DNA of 64,000 nucleotides from Mucilaginibacter aquatilis (GCF_009755275.1 NZ_WQLA01000006.1:248001-312000), one strand, 5' to 3'; positions 46,715-56,591 are shown, counted from the first letter of the stretch. A program made the numbers and translations. The notes: generated from the sequence alone by a model not told the origin.

Positions 46715-46762
46715 TAATAAATGCAGAAAGCCGCTCAATTGAGCGGCTTTCTGCATTTATTA
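46715..46762. terminator. 48-bp perfect palindrome, terminator of the S41 peptidase gene
   Basis: Perfect palindrome of 22-base arms around AATT; the GC-rich core is GCCGCTC/GAGCGGC. It begins 11 bases after the stop and is far longer than its neighbours. Confidence 0.85.
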
Positions 46763-46777
46763 TATTTATATAAGCAT

Positions 46778-46867
46778 CTTGTCATTTCGACGTTAGGAAA
46801 AATCTTGTTAATGCATGCAAGCTTCGCAGCTTAAACAGGATTTTCCACTATCGTTCGAGATGACAAG
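46778..46867. repeat. Imperfect-palindrome dispersed-repeat candidate A (REP/MITE-like)
   Basis: About 90 bases bounded by CTTGTCAT and ATGACAAG. The left arm (CTTGTCATTTCGA-CGTTAGGAAAAATC) pairs imperfectly with the right arm (CTTGTCATCTCGAACGATAGTGGAAAATC when reversed). Hairpins of this 'GTCATTTCGA' type recur between genes in many Bacteroidota. No coding potential. It sits past the end of the M20 operon (stop at 46904). Confidence 0.6.
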
Positions 46868-46903
46868 CTTATAAACTTAACTATTCTAACTAAATTCAAC
46901 CAA

Positions 46904-48088
46904 TCAATTACCCAACTGCTTAACAGCCATGTATGCCATTAAACCGGTACTTATAGCCAGCGCATCTTCATCTACATCAAATGTTGGCGTATGTACGGCA
47001 GAGGTTATGCCACGGCTTTCATTGCGGGTACCTAAACGGTAAAAACAGCTGTCGGCGGCTTGTGAAAAGTAAGCAAAGTCTTCGGCGGCCATCCATATGT
47101 CGAGGTCGAGTACGTTCTCTTTACCTAAGTAATCTTCGGCATAGCCACGCGCGGCAGCTGTTAGTTTCTCTTCATTAATGAGGAACGGGTAACCATTCCT
47201 AATCTCAAAATCACAGCTTCCGCCCATGCTTTCGGCAATGCCTTCGGCCATCTTTTTCATCTTAATGTGTGCTTCTTTACGCCATTGCTCATCCATGGTA
47301 CGGAAGGTACCCTCAAGGTAAACCTCATTAGGAATGATGTTAGTAGCGCCGTTGGCAATCACCTTACCAAATGATAGCACCGATGGGCTTTTAGGATCGG
47401 CAAAGCGGCTTACAACCTGTTGCAGCGCAGTAAGTATGTGAGCCGTGATAATAACCGGATCAATGTTTTGCTGGGGTTGTGCACCGTGGCCACCTTTACC
47501 ATGCACGGTAACATAAATTTCATCAGTGCTGGCCATGTATTTACCTGCACGGAAACCTACCTTACCGGCGTCTATCAAAGGCATTACGTGCTGACCCAAA
47601 ACGGCCTGTGGCTTTGGATTTTCAAGCACGCCTTCTTGTATCATGAGGTTGGCGCCGCCGGGTAGTTTCTCTTCGGCAGGTTGAAATATCAGTTTAATGG
47701 TGCCGCCAAACTCATCTTTGAGGCTGCTTAAAATGGTAGCAGTACCCAATAACGATGATGTATGCACGTCATGACCGCAAGCATGCATTACGCCTACGTT
47801 TTTTGATTTGTATGGAACATCATTAGCCTCTGTAATGGGCAGCGCGTCCATATCGGCGCGTAAGGCGATAACGTTTTCAGATGGCTTATTGCCCTTCAAC
47901 AAACCCACAACGCCATTATTAGCCAGACGGCTATGCGGAATACCCAGTTCATCTAAACGTGCCTCTACATAAGCAGAAGTTTGCACCTCATCAAATGACA
48001 GCTCGGGGTTGGCATGCAGGTGACGGCGGTAGCCAACAATATTGCTGAATATACTTTTGGATAGTTCCTGTATCTTTTCTTTAATCAT
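46904..48088 (-). CDS. M20D-family amidohydrolase (N-acyl amino acid deacylase-like)
   Basis: 394-residue zinc amidohydrolase of the M20D group, which removes acyl groups from amino acids or hydrolyses small amides. Metal ligands are visible in ALRADMDALPI, HACGHDVHTS and FQPAEEKLPGGA, and His near the C-terminus (TSAVHTPTFDVDEDAL). The dimerisation domain starts at KVGFRAGKYMASTDEIYVTVHGKGGHGAQPQQNIDPV. No signal peptide, so cytoplasmic. Its ATG overlaps the stop of the upstream SPOR gene (ATGA), so the pair is translationally coupled. No terminator other than repeat A is seen downstream. Confidence 0.92.
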   Translation of the reverse strand: MIKEKIQELSKSIFSNIVGYRRHLHANPELSFDEVQTSAYVEARLDELGIPHSRLANNGVVGLLKGNKPSENVIALRADMDALPITEANDVPYKSKNVGVMHACGHDVHTSSLLGTATILSSLKDEFGGTIKLIFQPAEEKLPGGANLMIQEGVLENPKPQAVLGQHVMPLIDAGKVGFRAGKYMASTDEIYVTVHGKGGHGAQPQQNIDPVIITAHILTALQQVVSRFADPKSPSVLSFGKVIANGATNIIPNEVYLEGTFRTMDEQWRKEAHIKMKKMAEGIAESMGGSCDFEIRNGYPFLINEEKLTAAARGYAEDYLGKENVLDLDIWMAAEDFAYFSQAADSCFYRLGTRNESRGITSAVHTPTFDVDEDALAISTGLMAYMAVKQLGN

Positions 48089-48579
48089 TGCATATTAGGA
48101 TTAGCGTCCAGTTTGGGCGGATTAATTTTTTCGGATATAATAAATAACGAAGTAAAAGTGCCCCGTAGCTCCTGCATAAGTTTTGATGCTTCGAGCCGCG
48201 TGCGGAAGTCACCTGCCTTCACTTTAAAGTTAGGCTCGGCGTAGTTTATATAAGTGCGTAATTCAGGGTGCATTTGCTGCATTCTGTTTTGCGCATCGAA
48301 TGCACTTTTGCGGTTAGGACCAATAAAAAATTGCACACGGTAACCATATGAGGATGAAAGACCGGCTCCGCGCACCATACCTTTTGAAAGGTTGCCACGG
48401 TGGGCAATAAGCGAATCAATGCGTGAGTCTTTAATTACTTCAAGCTTGCCACGCTCACCTTGCTGATTTTGAGCCTTTGCCGAAAAGGCAAATAAGCAGG
48501 CAATAATACAGGTTGCTAATGCAATTCCAAATTTATTATGTACTGAAGTAAAAACTCCTTTTACTCTTTTTGAAAACAT
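48085..48579 (-). CDS. SPOR-domain exported protein
   Basis: 164 residues from the ATG at 48579; the frame is open to a TTG upstream, which I judge unlikely. A signal peptide or membrane anchor (about residues 15-36, ending SAKAQ) is followed by a basic linker and a SPOR domain (YGYRVQFFIGPNRKSAFDAQNRMQQMHPELRTYI, then VKAGDFRTRLEASKLMQELR). SPOR domains bind denuded peptidoglycan glycan strands, often at the septum. It is translationally coupled with the M20 amidohydrolase by an ATGA overlap; whether the two act together is unclear. Confidence 0.85.
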   Translation of the reverse strand: MFSKRVKGVFTSVHNKFGIALATCIIACLFAFSAKAQNQQGERGKLEVIKDSRIDSLIAHRGNLSKGMVRGAGLSSSYGYRVQFFIGPNRKSAFDAQNRMQQMHPELRTYINYAEPNFKVKAGDFRTRLEASKLMQELRGTFTSLFIISEKINPPKLDANPNMQ

Positions 48580-48595
48580 CCCTATTAAATAAAAA

Positions 48596-48669
48596 CGCCA
48601 TTGCAAAGTACGAAACGCTCTGATGATTTCTGTATTACAGCAGAGATTGCTTCGTACCTCGCAATGACG
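48596..48669. repeat. Imperfect-palindrome dispersed-repeat candidate B (GTCATTGCGAGG type)
   Basis: 74-base imperfect inverted repeat. Read on the minus strand it starts CGTCATTGCGAGGTACGAAG and the other end starts CGCCATTGCAAAGTACGAAA. This 'GTCATTGCGAGG...GAAGCAATCTC' hairpin recurs in many unrelated bacterial genomes. It lies between the secA stop and the SPOR gene and may double as secA terminator. Confidence 0.7.
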
Positions 48670-48698
48670 TACTTGTGTTTTATGCTACGGTACGGTAA

Positions 48699-51600
48699 TT
48701 AAGCCCCGTGACAGTTTTTGAATTTTTTACCACTGCCGCAAGGACAAGGATCATTTCTGCCTATTTTTTGTTCGGCACGTACCGGCTGCTGTTTTTCCTG
48801 TACAAGCTCTTCATCAGGCACACCGTTGGTTTCGTGCACTAATTCGGGCTTACTCATGCGTAACTGGCGCATATCAGTACGTGGTATTGGCTGCGCTTCG
48901 TGCACCTCTTCAGGAGCCTGCTGAACCGGAATGCCACCTCTGAACAAGAAGCTAACCAATTCTTTATTTACGTTAGCCAGCATTTGGCGGAACAATTCAA
49001 ACGCTTCGAATTTGTAAACCAACAACGGATCTTTCTGCTCATAAACAGCGTTTTGTACCGATTGCTTTAACTCATCCATTTCGCGCAGGTGCTCTTTCCA
49101 GGCATCATCAATAAGGTATAGCGTTACGTTTTTCTCAAACGATTTAAACACTTCCAAACCATTATTGTCAACTGCCTTTTTCAATGGCACAGCTACCTGT
49201 ATACCATGTACGCCATCAGTAAACGGCACTACAATGTTTTCAATATACTCGCCGCGGGTTTTGTAAACGTCTTGCAAAACAGGGTTAGCCTGTTCGGCAA
49301 TACTCTCCATTTTACGGTGGTAGAATGCAGTTACTGTTGCAAACACTGCTTCGGTAATTTTATTAGCGTTACCACCGGCAAACTCTTCCTGCGTAACTTC
49401 CGGATCAACCGAGAATAAACGGATAATTTCCAGTTGGAAGCCTTCGTAGTTGTTAGAATCCTTGTACTCCGTTACTACATCTTCAACCACATCATAAATG
49501 GTATTGTTGATGTCAACATCCAAACGCTCGCCAAACAAGGCATTTTTACGTTTGGTATAAATTACTGTACGCTGAGAGTTCATTACGTCGTCATACTCCA
49601 GCAAGCGCTTACGTATACCAAAGTTGTTCTCTTCTACTTTTTTCTGTGCACGTTCTATAGACTTGGTAATCATAGAGTGCTGAATAACCTCGCCCTCTTC
49701 AATACCCATACGTACCATCAGGTTAGAAATACGCTCTGATCCAAATAAACGCATTAGGTTATCCTCTAACGATACAAAGAACTGTGATGAACCCGGGTCG
49801 CCCTGACGACCGGCACGACCACGCAACTGGCGATCGACACGGCGCGACTCATGGCGCTCAGTACCCACAATGGCTAAACCTCCGGCTTCCTTAACGCCAG
49901 GGCCCAACTTAATATCCGTACCACGGCCAGCCATGTTGGTTGCAATGGTAACAGTACCTGCCTTACCAGCTTCGGCCACAATATCGGCCTCCTTTTGGTG
50001 CATTTTGGCGTTGAGTACGTTATGTTTAATGCCGCGCAGTTTAAGCATGCGGCTCAATAACTCTGAAATTTCAACCGAGGTTGTGCCCACCAGTACCGGA
50101 CGACCAGCCTGTGTTAGTTGTACAATTTCTTCAGCAACGGCATTGTATTTTTCGCGCATGGTACGGTAAACCAAATCCTGGCGGTCATCGCGCTTAGCAA
50201 CAACGTTGGTTGGTATTTCTACCACATCGAGTTTGTATATTTCCCACAACTCACCAGCTTCGGTTACTGCAGTACCTGTCATACCACAAAGCTTGTGGTA
50301 CATACGGAAGTAGTTTTGCAGCGTAATGGTAGCAAAGGTTTGCGTAGCATCCTCTACCTTAACATTTTCTTTAGCCTCAATAGCTTGGTGTAAACCGTCA
50401 GAGTAACGGCGGCCATCTAAAATACGACCGGTTTGCTCGTCTACAATTTTAACCTTGCCTTCGTCAACAATGTATTCGGTATCCTTTTCAAATAAGGTAT
50501 AAGCCTTAAGCAATTGATTTATGGAGTGAATACGCTCTGATTTGATTGAGAAATCGCGCATCAGCTCGTCTTTTTGCGCAACTTTCTCTTCGGCGCTTAA
50601 GTCTGACTTTTCAATTTTGGCAATCTCGGTACCAACGTCAGGCATAACAAAGAACTTAGCGTCTTCGCCCGATGCTGTAATTAATTCAATACCTTTTTCA
50701 GTAAGCTCAACCGAGTTGTTTTTCTCGTCAATAACAAAAAACAATTCAGCATCAACCTTAGGCATTTCCTTGCCTTGGTCCTGCATGTAATAATTCTCTG
50801 TTTTTTGAAGCACGGTGCGGTTACCGCCCTCGCTCAAAAACTTAATTAAGGCTTTGCTTTTAGGTAAACCACGGTGTGCACGTATTAAGGCCATACCGCC
50901 TTCGTCGCTACCGGTTTTACCTTCGTTTATTTGCTTTTTAGCTTCGTTTAAAGCTTTGTTTACAAAATCTTTTTGTGCGTTTACCAAGCGTTCAATACGT
51001 GGTTTAAGCATATAAAACTCATGCTCATCGCCGCGTGGTATTGGGCCCGATATAATTAATGGGGTACGTGCATCATCAACCAATACCGAGTCAACCTCAT
51101 CCACCATGGCAAAATGCAGCTTGCGTTGCACCAGCTCTTCAGGGGTACGGGTCATGTTATCACGCAGGTAGTCAAAACCAAATTCGTTGTTGGTACCAAA
51201 AGTAATATCAGCAAGGTAGGCGTTACGGCGGGCTTCTGAGTTAGGCTCGTGCTTATCAATACAATCAACCGAAAGGCCGTGGAACTCATACAGCGGACCC
51301 ATCCACTCCGAGTCGCGACGGGCAAGGTAATCGTTCACGGTTACAATGTGTACGCCTTGTCCGGCTAATGCATTTAGGTAAGCAGGCAAAGTAGCTACCA
51401 GGGTTTTACCCTCGCCTGTAGCCATCTCGGCAATTTTACCGCTGTGCAATACGCTACCACCTATAAGCTGTACATCGTAATGCACCATGTTCCATTTAAC
51501 CTCGTTGCCGGCGGCTATCCAGCTGCTGGCGTGCAATGCTTTATCGCCTTGTATAACTACGTTGCCTTTGCGGGCAGCCAATTGGCGGTCAAACTCAGTT

Positions 51601-51995
51601 GCAGTAACCTCAATGTGAGGGTTGCCAGCCCAGCGGCGTGCAGTTTCTTTAACCACGGCAAAAGCCTGTGGCAATATATCCAACAAGATAACTTCAAGTT
51701 CCTTGTTACGGTCCTTTTCTAACTTATCAACCTGGCCGTAAAGCTCAACTTTAGCGTTTACATCCATATCAGGATTAGCGTCAATATCAGCTTTAATAGC
51801 TTTTATCTGCTCGTCAATTGAAGCTAAACCTTCAGCAATTTTCTCTTTAAAGTATATGGTTTTACCCCGCAACTCATCGTTGCTCAGGTTTTCGAGCTTG
51901 GCAAATTCGCTTTTTATTTTCTCAACCAGTGGCTGAATGCTTTTAACATCGCGTTCTGATTTGCTTCCAAAAAGCTTACTGATAAATCCTAACAT
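48699..51995 (-). CDS. secA: Preprotein translocase ATPase SecA
   Basis: Motor ATPase that drives unfolded proteins through SecYEG. 1098 residues, longer than the E. coli form (901) because of insertions typical for Bacteroidota. Walker A is MATGEGKT (191-198), DEAD-like box is [21 protein letters not shown], the helicase C-part has [14 protein letters not shown] and [20 protein letters not shown], and the C-terminus carries the zinc-binding SEC-C tail [14 protein letters not shown]. It stands alone, divergent from purD, with repeat B at its 3' end. Confidence 0.98.
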   Translation of the reverse strand: MLGFISKLFGSKSERDVKSIQPLVEKIKSEFAKLENLSNDELRGKTIYFKEKIAEGLASIDEQIKAIKADIDANPDMDVNAKVELYGQVDKLEKDRNKELEVILLDILPQAFAVVKETARRWAGNPHIEVTATEFDRQLAARKGNVVIQGDKALHASSWIAAGNEVKWNMVHYDVQLIGGSVLHSGKIAEMATGEGKTLVATLPAYLNALAGQGVHIVTVNDYLARRDSEWMGPLYEFHGLSVDCIDKHEPNSEARRNAYLADITFGTNNEFGFDYLRDNMTRTPEELVQRKLHFAMVDEVDSVLVDDARTPLIISGPIPRGDEHEFYMLKPRIERLVNAQKDFVNKALNEAKKQINEGKTGSDEGGMALIRAHRGLPKSKALIKFLSEGGNRTVLQKTENYYMQDQGKEMPKVDAELFFVIDEKNNSVELTEKGIELITASGEDAKFFVMPDVGTEIAKIEKSDLSAEEKVAQKDELMRDFSIKSERIHSINQLLKAYTLFEKDTEYIVDEGKVKIVDEQTGRILDGRRYSDGLHQAIEAKENVKVEDATQTFATITLQNYFRMYHKLCGMTGTAVTEAGELWEIYKLDVVEIPTNVVAKRDDRQDLVYRTMREKYNAVAEEIVQLTQAGRPVLVGTTSVEISELLSRMLKLRGIKHNVLNAKMHQKEADIVAEAGKAGTVTIATNMAGRGTDIKLGPGVKEAGGLAIVGTERHESRRVDRQLRGRAGRQGDPGSSQFFVSLEDNLMRLFGSERISNLMVRMGIEEGEVIQHSMITKSIERAQKKVEENNFGIRKRLLEYDDVMNSQRTVIYTKRKNALFGERLDVDINNTIYDVVEDVVTEYKDSNNYEGFQLEIIRLFSVDPEVTQEEFAGGNANKITEAVFATVTAFYHRKMESIAEQANPVLQDVYKTRGEYIENIVVPFTDGVHGIQVAVPLKKAVDNNGLEVFKSFEKNVTLYLIDDAWKEHLREMDELKQSVQNAVYEQKDPLLVYKFEAFELFRQMLANVNKELVSFLFRGGIPVQQAPEEVHEAQPIPRTDMRQLRMSKPELVHETNGVPDEELVQEKQQPVRAEQKIGRNDPCPCGSGKKFKNCHGA

Positions 51996-52277
51996 AATTT
52001 TGATATAATTCGTCTCTTCAACCCAACAATTACGCCAACCCGCCCAATAGTGGCATTATGACAGGCGCGAAGTTACGTTTTAAAAGTTTTACTTCATAGT
52101 TTGCAACAGGATAGTTAAGTTGAATGCAATGAGGGCTAATAATTGGCAAACAACCTTAACTTACATAGCCATTTAAATTCGATGATATTACTATGACATA
52201 TCTTCCTTTGGTGTGGCTTTTTGACAGCTAAACTCAAAAACTAATACCAGCAATCACCTAACTCAACGCTTAAACTC

Positions 52278-52285
52278 TATCTTTG
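52278..52285 (+). promoter_or_regulatory. -7 element of purD (leaderless configuration)
   Basis: TATCTTTG fits TAnnTTTG and ends 5 bases before the ATG at 52291. No TTG at -33. The rest of the 295-base secA-purD gap shows nothing else. Confidence 0.5.
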
Positions 52286-52290
52286 CAGGC

Positions 52291-53565
52291 ATGAATATCC
52301 TGATCATTGGTTCGGGCGGCCGCGAGAGCGCTTTTGCCTGGAAACTATCGCAAAGTACATTGTGTGAGCAGCTTTACATAGCTCCGGGTAATGCCGGTAC
52401 CGGCCAATACGGCATCAACGTTAACTTAAAGGTTACCGATTTTGAAGGCATCAAAGCTCTTGTGCTCGAAAAAGGCATCAACATGGTTTTGGTTGGACCG
52501 GAAGAGCCATTGGTAAAAGGTATTCACGATTTCTTTCTGGCCGATGAACAATTGAAGAATGTGCCTGTAATTGGCCCGCAGCAAGAGGGCGCTCAATTAG
52601 AAGGCAGCAAAGATTTTTCAAAGCAGTTTATGCAACGCTATAACATCCCAACTGCTGCATCGCGCACATTTACGCGCGATACATTGCAGGACGGCCTGGA
52701 ATACCTGGCTACCCAGGGTTTGCCCATTGTTTTGAAGGCTGATGGTTTAGCTGCCGGTAAAGGCGTTTTAATTTGCACCACCTTACAGGAAGCACAGCAG
52801 GAACTGGTAGAGATGCTGAACGAAGCCAAGTTTGGCGATGCCAGCTCGAAGGTGGTTATTGAGCAATTTTTGCAAGGCATTGAGCTTTCGGTGTTCATTT
52901 TAACCGATGGCAATAGTTACAAAATTTTACCCTCCGCCAAAGATTATAAACGTGTTGGCGAAGGCGACACGGGCTTAAATACAGGCGGCATGGGGTCAGT
53001 ATCACCTGTTCCATTTGCCGATAAAGACTTTTTAAGCAAAGTAGAGCAGCGCATTGTAATACCAACCGTTGAAGGTTTAAAAGCTGAAGGCATTCCATAC
53101 AAAGGCTTTATTTTTATAGGCCTGATGAACTGCGATGGTGAGCCCTATACTATTGAATATAACTGCCGCATGGGCGACCCTGAAACCGAAAGTGTATTAC
53201 CGCGCATTGAATCGGATTTAGTGGACTTGCTGTTGGGCGTTGCGGAAGAAAACTTAATTGAGAAACAATTCACAATATCTCCTAAAGTAGCAGCTACCGT
53301 AATGTGCGTAGCAGGCGGCTACCCCGGCGAGTACCTTAAAAACAAAGTAATGAGCGGCCTGGAAAACATCCGTGGTTCTATTGCCTTTCACGCAGGTACC
53401 GGCATGCAGGGTGATGATGTTATTACCACAGGTGGCCGTGTTATTGCCGTAACCTCATTACAGGACGATATGTTTACAGCCCTGCAACAAGCCACCCTTG
53501 ACGCCAGCCGCATTTACTATGACGGTAAATACTTTAGAAAAGACATAGGCTTCGATTTAATTTAA
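52291..53565 (+). CDS. purD: Phosphoribosylamine-glycine ligase
   Basis: Second step of purine synthesis: joins phosphoribosylamine and glycine with ATP. 424 residues, normal length. N-terminal MNILIIGSGGRESAFAWKL, ATP-grasp core with VLKADGLAAGKGV and IEQFLQGIELSVFILTDG, the GARS signature RMGDPETESVLPRI, and the C-terminal PGEYLKNKVMSG domain. Monocistronic, no other pur genes close by. Confidence 0.97.
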   Translation: MNILIIGSGGRESAFAWKLSQSTLCEQLYIAPGNAGTGQYGINVNLKVTDFEGIKALVLEKGINMVLVGPEEPLVKGIHDFFLADEQLKNVPVIGPQQEGAQLEGSKDFSKQFMQRYNIPTAASRTFTRDTLQDGLEYLATQGLPIVLKADGLAAGKGVLICTTLQEAQQELVEMLNEAKFGDASSKVVIEQFLQGIELSVFILTDGNSYKILPSAKDYKRVGEGDTGLNTGGMGSVSPVPFADKDFLSKVEQRIVIPTVEGLKAEGIPYKGFIFIGLMNCDGEPYTIEYNCRMGDPETESVLPRIESDLVDLLLGVAEENLIEKQFTISPKVAATVMCVAGGYPGEYLKNKVMSGLENIRGSIAFHAGTGMQGDDVITTGGRVIAVTSLQDDMFTALQQATLDASRIYYDGKYFRKDIGFDLI

Positions 53566-53581
53566 TATTAAAGCCTAAAAT

Positions 53582-53618
53582 AAAAATGCCACATAACTGA
53601 ATGTTATGTGGCATTTTT
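53582..53618. terminator. Terminator of purD
   Basis: Perfect 16-bp stem (core ATGCCACATAAC/GTTATGTGGCAT) with TGAAT loop, flanked by A and T runs, so it could work in both directions. Confidence 0.9.
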
Positions 53619-53620
53619 AT

Positions 53621-53640
53621 TTGATAGCTATTGCTATCAA
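53621..53640. other. Second small hairpin after purD
   Basis: TTGATAGC/GCTATCAA with TATT loop, directly after the purD terminator. Possibly a backup terminator or one for the minus-strand gene ending at 53833. The remaining 190 bases up to that gene show only a small inverted repeat (TAACCAT-C-ATGGTTA, 53693-53707). Confidence 0.4.
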
Positions 53641-53832
53641 ATTTTCACCAATTACGTATAGCTTTAATTAACCATTAGCAACGTTTTTGCACTAACCATC
53701 ATGGTTATTAAATAACTGGTTGGTTGGTTTGAGATATGCTTTGCTTCAGAGAAGTTGTCATACAAATATTGATCAAAACTAAGAGGCAAGTAACTGATTT
53801 AGACTTTTTTTTGAGGAAACAAACCTATTCTC

Positions 53833-54291
53833 CTACATAGGAGTATTTGCAGAATCCTTTACCTCAACTAAATTTTCACCAAATTCAATAAATGCTCTTT
53901 GGGAAGCAGGCATTAAGGTTTTTAAAACGTCATCCTTTTCGCCGTCCTTTATAATTTTCTCTACTTTTTTAGCATCTGTATAGTAAAATACGTACGTTTC
54001 ATCATAGCTATCAGTTAGCGCTTCATCCTCGTACATTTTAACTTCAAAGTTAACTTTGATGCTTCCACTTTGTATGTTAACTGCTTTTGGTGAGTAACTC
54101 ATAGCGCAGCCAGACCCGCAACTTATGACAATAGATTGCCTTACGTTGACCACCGGTTTATCCACCGCCTTTTTTTGTTTCACCTCTGTACTGCCTTGCC
54201 CGGCAGTTTCTTTATTTGAATGAGATTTTTTGTTCTCGCATCCAACGATCAATAAGGCTAAAGCAATTAAAAGGCTATTTCTTACTTGCAT
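53833..54291 (-). CDS. Hypothetical lipoprotein
   Basis: 152 residues with a lipoprotein signal ending LLIVGC (Cys18), a Lys/Ser/Thr-rich linker (about 20-45) and a beta-rich domain (SIVISCGSGCAMSYSPKAVN, IKVNFEVKMYEDE, ETYVFYYTDAKKVEKII). The CGSGC pair could form a disulfide. No family recognised. It stands alone between the purD terminator and the tRNA. Function unknown. Confidence 0.7.
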   Translation of the reverse strand: MQVRNSLLIALALLIVGCENKKSHSNKETAGQGSTEVKQKKAVDKPVVNVRQSIVISCGSGCAMSYSPKAVNIQSGSIKVNFEVKMYEDEALTDSYDETYVFYYTDAKKVEKIIKDGEKDDVLKTLMPASQRAFIEFGENLVEVKDSANTPM

Positions 54292-54391
54292 CTTTAAGTT
54301 TACAAGTAATCAATCCGGTAATCTATTTGTTTTAAATAAGGTAATTGAACAAGGATTGCAACAGATAATGAATTTTTGGGACAAAAAAAAT

Positions 54392-54421
54392 GGGCAAACC
54401 AAATAAAAATTTGATTTGCCC
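54392..54421 (-). terminator. Terminator of the tRNA gene
   Basis: Stem GGGCAAA, one C-A mismatch, CAAAT with AAAA loop, pairing with ATTTG and TTTGCCC; followed on the minus strand by ATTTTTTTTG. It starts four bases after the tRNA 3' CCA. Confidence 0.9.
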
Positions 54422-54425
54422 TAAA

Positions 54426-54502
54426 TGGTAGCGGGGAGCAGGATCGAACTGCCGACCTTAGGGTTATGAATCCTACGCTCTAACCATCTGAGCTACCCCG
54501 CC
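54426..54502 (-). tRNA. tRNA-Met (CAU)
   Basis: 77 bases including an encoded CCA. Acceptor GGCGGGG pairs with CCCCGCT, D-arm GCTC/GAGC, anticodon loop TTCATAA with anticodon CAT, T-arm GGCAG-TTCGATC-CTGCT. The anticodon stem lacks the three G-C pairs of initiator tRNA and pair 1:72 is G-U, so it is an elongator Met tRNA. An Ile2 tRNA with modified C34 also has CAT and cannot be fully excluded. Confidence 0.9.
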
Positions 54503-54640
54503 GTATAAGTCCCTGGTTAAGTATCTGCCTGTAGCAGCGTTCCCTAAAAAGGTTTGCAAATATAGGATAATTTACTTTTCTTTAGAAAAAATGTTTAACA
54601 TTTACACCACAGCCGGCAAAACCCTCTGTAAACCTGATAT

Positions 54641-55021
54641 ATGTCCGATAAAAAAAAGTTCAACCTGGAGTATGAAATTAAATCATCTCCGCGCATTTTA
54701 TATAGTTTTATAAGTGAAGCCAATGGGCTTAATCAATGGTTTGCCGATAAAGTTGTATACCGCGATCAAACTTTCACCTTCACCTGGGATGATGAAGAGC
54801 AGAAAGCCAAGCTACTGGCAGCAAAAGAAAATAAGTTTGTTCGCTTTAGGTGGCTTGATGATGAGCCGCAATATTATTTTGAAATGGAAATTGTGCAGGA
54901 CGAACTTACCAATGATGTTGCCCTGAATATTACCGATTTTGCTACCGAAGATACGATTGCCGAGCGCAAGCTGATTTGGGATAACCAGATTGATTATCTG
55001 TTTGGCGTAATCGGAGCGTAA
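54641..55021 (+). CDS. START-like (SRPBCC) domain protein
   Basis: 126 residues making up one START/AHSA1-type helix-grip fold: FNLEYEIKSSPRILYSFISEANGLNQWFADKV at the start, FTFTWDDEEQKAKLLA and FRWLDDEPQYYFEMEIVQ in the middle, and a long C-terminal helix. This short version is widespread in Bacteroidota (START_2 type) and likely binds a hydrophobic ligand or acts as chaperone cofactor; the role is unknown. No signal peptide. The next gene, an LPS-export-type permease, lies 110 bases downstream with its own promoter. Confidence 0.85.
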   Translation: MSDKKKFNLEYEIKSSPRILYSFISEANGLNQWFADKVVYRDQTFTFTWDDEEQKAKLLAAKENKFVRFRWLDDEPQYYFEMEIVQDELTNDVALNITDFATEDTIAERKLIWDNQIDYLFGVIGA

Positions 55022-55096
55022 GGCTACCATTCAACAACGCCAATAACCTATATAATATTCATGTAACGTAACCGTTTAAGGTTCTCAGCAGCGCTG

Positions 55097-55127
55097 TTGG
55101 GTACAATGGCGTATTTACGTAACTTTG
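55097..55127 (+). promoter_or_regulatory. Promoter of the LptF/LptG-type gene (leaderless configuration)
   Basis: TTG (55097-55099), 20-base gap, TAACTTTG (55120-55127): full pattern match. The -7 element ends 4 bases before the GTG start at 55132. Confidence 0.6.
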
Positions 55128-55131
55128 CTTA

Positions 55132-56550
55132 GTGAAAAAGATACACCTCTTAATTTTAAAGTCGTTTATAAGGCCGTTTGTTGTTACCTTTTTCATTGTG
55201 ATGTTTGTGTTGCTGATGTTGTTTTTGTTTAAATACATTGACGACCTCATTGGAAAAGGTTTTCAATGGTACATCATTTTAGAGCTGATGATGTATGCAT
55301 CCATGACCAACGTGGCTATGGCCCTGCCTTTATCTATCCTGCTGTCTTCTATTATGACGTATGGCAGCCTTGGCGAAAATTATGAGTTGGTGGCTATTAA
55401 ATCAGCAGGTATATCATTGGGCCGTGCCATGTACCCTATGATGATAGTAGTGACCATGCTAAGCATAGGCGCATTTTTATTTTCTGACTACATGCTGCCT
55501 ATTGCCAATTTTAAGTATTACTCGCTATTATATGATGTGCGTCAGCAAAAAACTGCATTCTTAATATCTGAGGGTGTATTTAATAACAGCTTCCCGGGTT
55601 ATTCTATACGTGTAAAAAAGAAAGATGCCGACGGGCAAACCCTGCACGATGTTATGATGTACAAAAAGGAGGAGAACTCAGATAACCTCAGTGTACTGTT
55701 TGCAAAGGAAGGTGTTATGTACCGTACGCCTGATGATTTATTCCTGGTGGTAAAGTTTAAAAACGGTGTACAGTATATTGAAGAAAAAGGCAAAAACAGC
55801 TTTAACCCAAGGCAGCAATTTACTCGCCGGCGCTTTGCATCTACCGAGCAAAAATTTGACCTTTCGGGCTTCAAAATGAAACGCACTGATGCCAGTGAAT
55901 GGCGCTCCACCATACAAATGATGAATTTGAAGCAGCTTAGCTTGTCGCAGGATTCGGTGGCAAAAACGCTTGCCAAATCAACAAGCAGCAACATGAGTAT
56001 GATGGCGCCTTACCTAAAGTATTTTACCATGCTGCACAAGGCGCCTAAGGACGGGACCCTAAAACCTATGCCTGCGGTTGAGCTAAAAGGCAAAGAGCTT
56101 GAAAGTGCACTCCCGCAGGCGCAGAGCGAGGCACAGTCATTAAGAGAAATGCTGCGACCTATGGCCGAGCGTTATGCCGAGGAGTCAAAAACCGTACGCA
56201 AATACTCTATTGAGTATCAAAAGAAGTTTACCCTATCAGCTGCGTGTCTTGCGCTATTTTTAATAGGTGCACCGCTTGGCGCCATTATACGTAAAGGTGG
56301 ATTGGGTTTACCAGTTGTGGTATCAGTAATATTCTTCCTGTTGTATTACATTATAGCAACCATAGGCGAAAAATCGGCAAAGGAAGGCAGCATCACACCA
56401 GCAATGGGCATGTGGGCAGCCATTATCATCCTTACACCAATAGGGCTATTTTTATCATATAAAGCTGCCAATGATTCGGTACTTTTTGATACCGAAGCTT
56501 ACAAGCGGTTTTTCAATAAGTTATTTAAACGCAAGGCAGTACAAGCTTAA
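55132..56550 (+). CDS. LptF/LptG-family permease (LPS export)
   Basis: 472-residue inner-membrane permease of the YjgP/YjgQ family. With LptB it extracts lipopolysaccharide from the inner membrane. The N-terminal half has three membrane helices (about 10-35, 50-80 and 95-125), then a periplasmic beta-jellyroll (about 130-335, FSGYSI-like NNSFPGYSIRVKKKDADG), then three C-terminal helices (about 360-460) with the family's LAALFLIGAPLGAIIRKGGLGLPVVV-like segment. Bacteroidota versions are longer in the middle. It cannot be assigned to F or G. Start is GTG. ribBA follows 127 bases later with its own promoter. Confidence 0.9.
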   Translation: MKKIHLLILKSFIRPFVVTFFIVMFVLLMLFLFKYIDDLIGKGFQWYIILELMMYASMTNVAMALPLSILLSSIMTYGSLGENYELVAIKSAGISLGRAMYPMMIVVTMLSIGAFLFSDYMLPIANFKYYSLLYDVRQQKTAFLISEGVFNNSFPGYSIRVKKKDADGQTLHDVMMYKKEENSDNLSVLFAKEGVMYRTPDDLFLVVKFKNGVQYIEEKGKNSFNPRQQFTRRRFASTEQKFDLSGFKMKRTDASEWRSTIQMMNLKQLSLSQDSVAKTLAKSTSSNMSMMAPYLKYFTMLHKAPKDGTLKPMPAVELKGKELESALPQAQSEAQSLREMLRPMAERYAEESKTVRKYSIEYQKKFTLSAACLALFLIGAPLGAIIRKGGLGLPVVVSVIFFLLYYIIATIGEKSAKEGSITPAMGMWAAIIILTPIGLFLSYKAANDSVLFDTEAYKRFFNKLFKRKAVQA

Positions 56551-56591
56551 TTGTGTTGATTTTAATTGTGTTGATTTTACACAACGCCGAC

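Noticed and set aside
46715..46762. Phage attachment or resolution site
   Set aside because: No integrase, tRNA or recombinase nearby; position right after a stop codon fits a terminator.
54426..54502. Integration site at the tRNA gene
   Set aside because: No partial tRNA copy, integrase or foreign genes beside it; only a terminator and ordinary genes.
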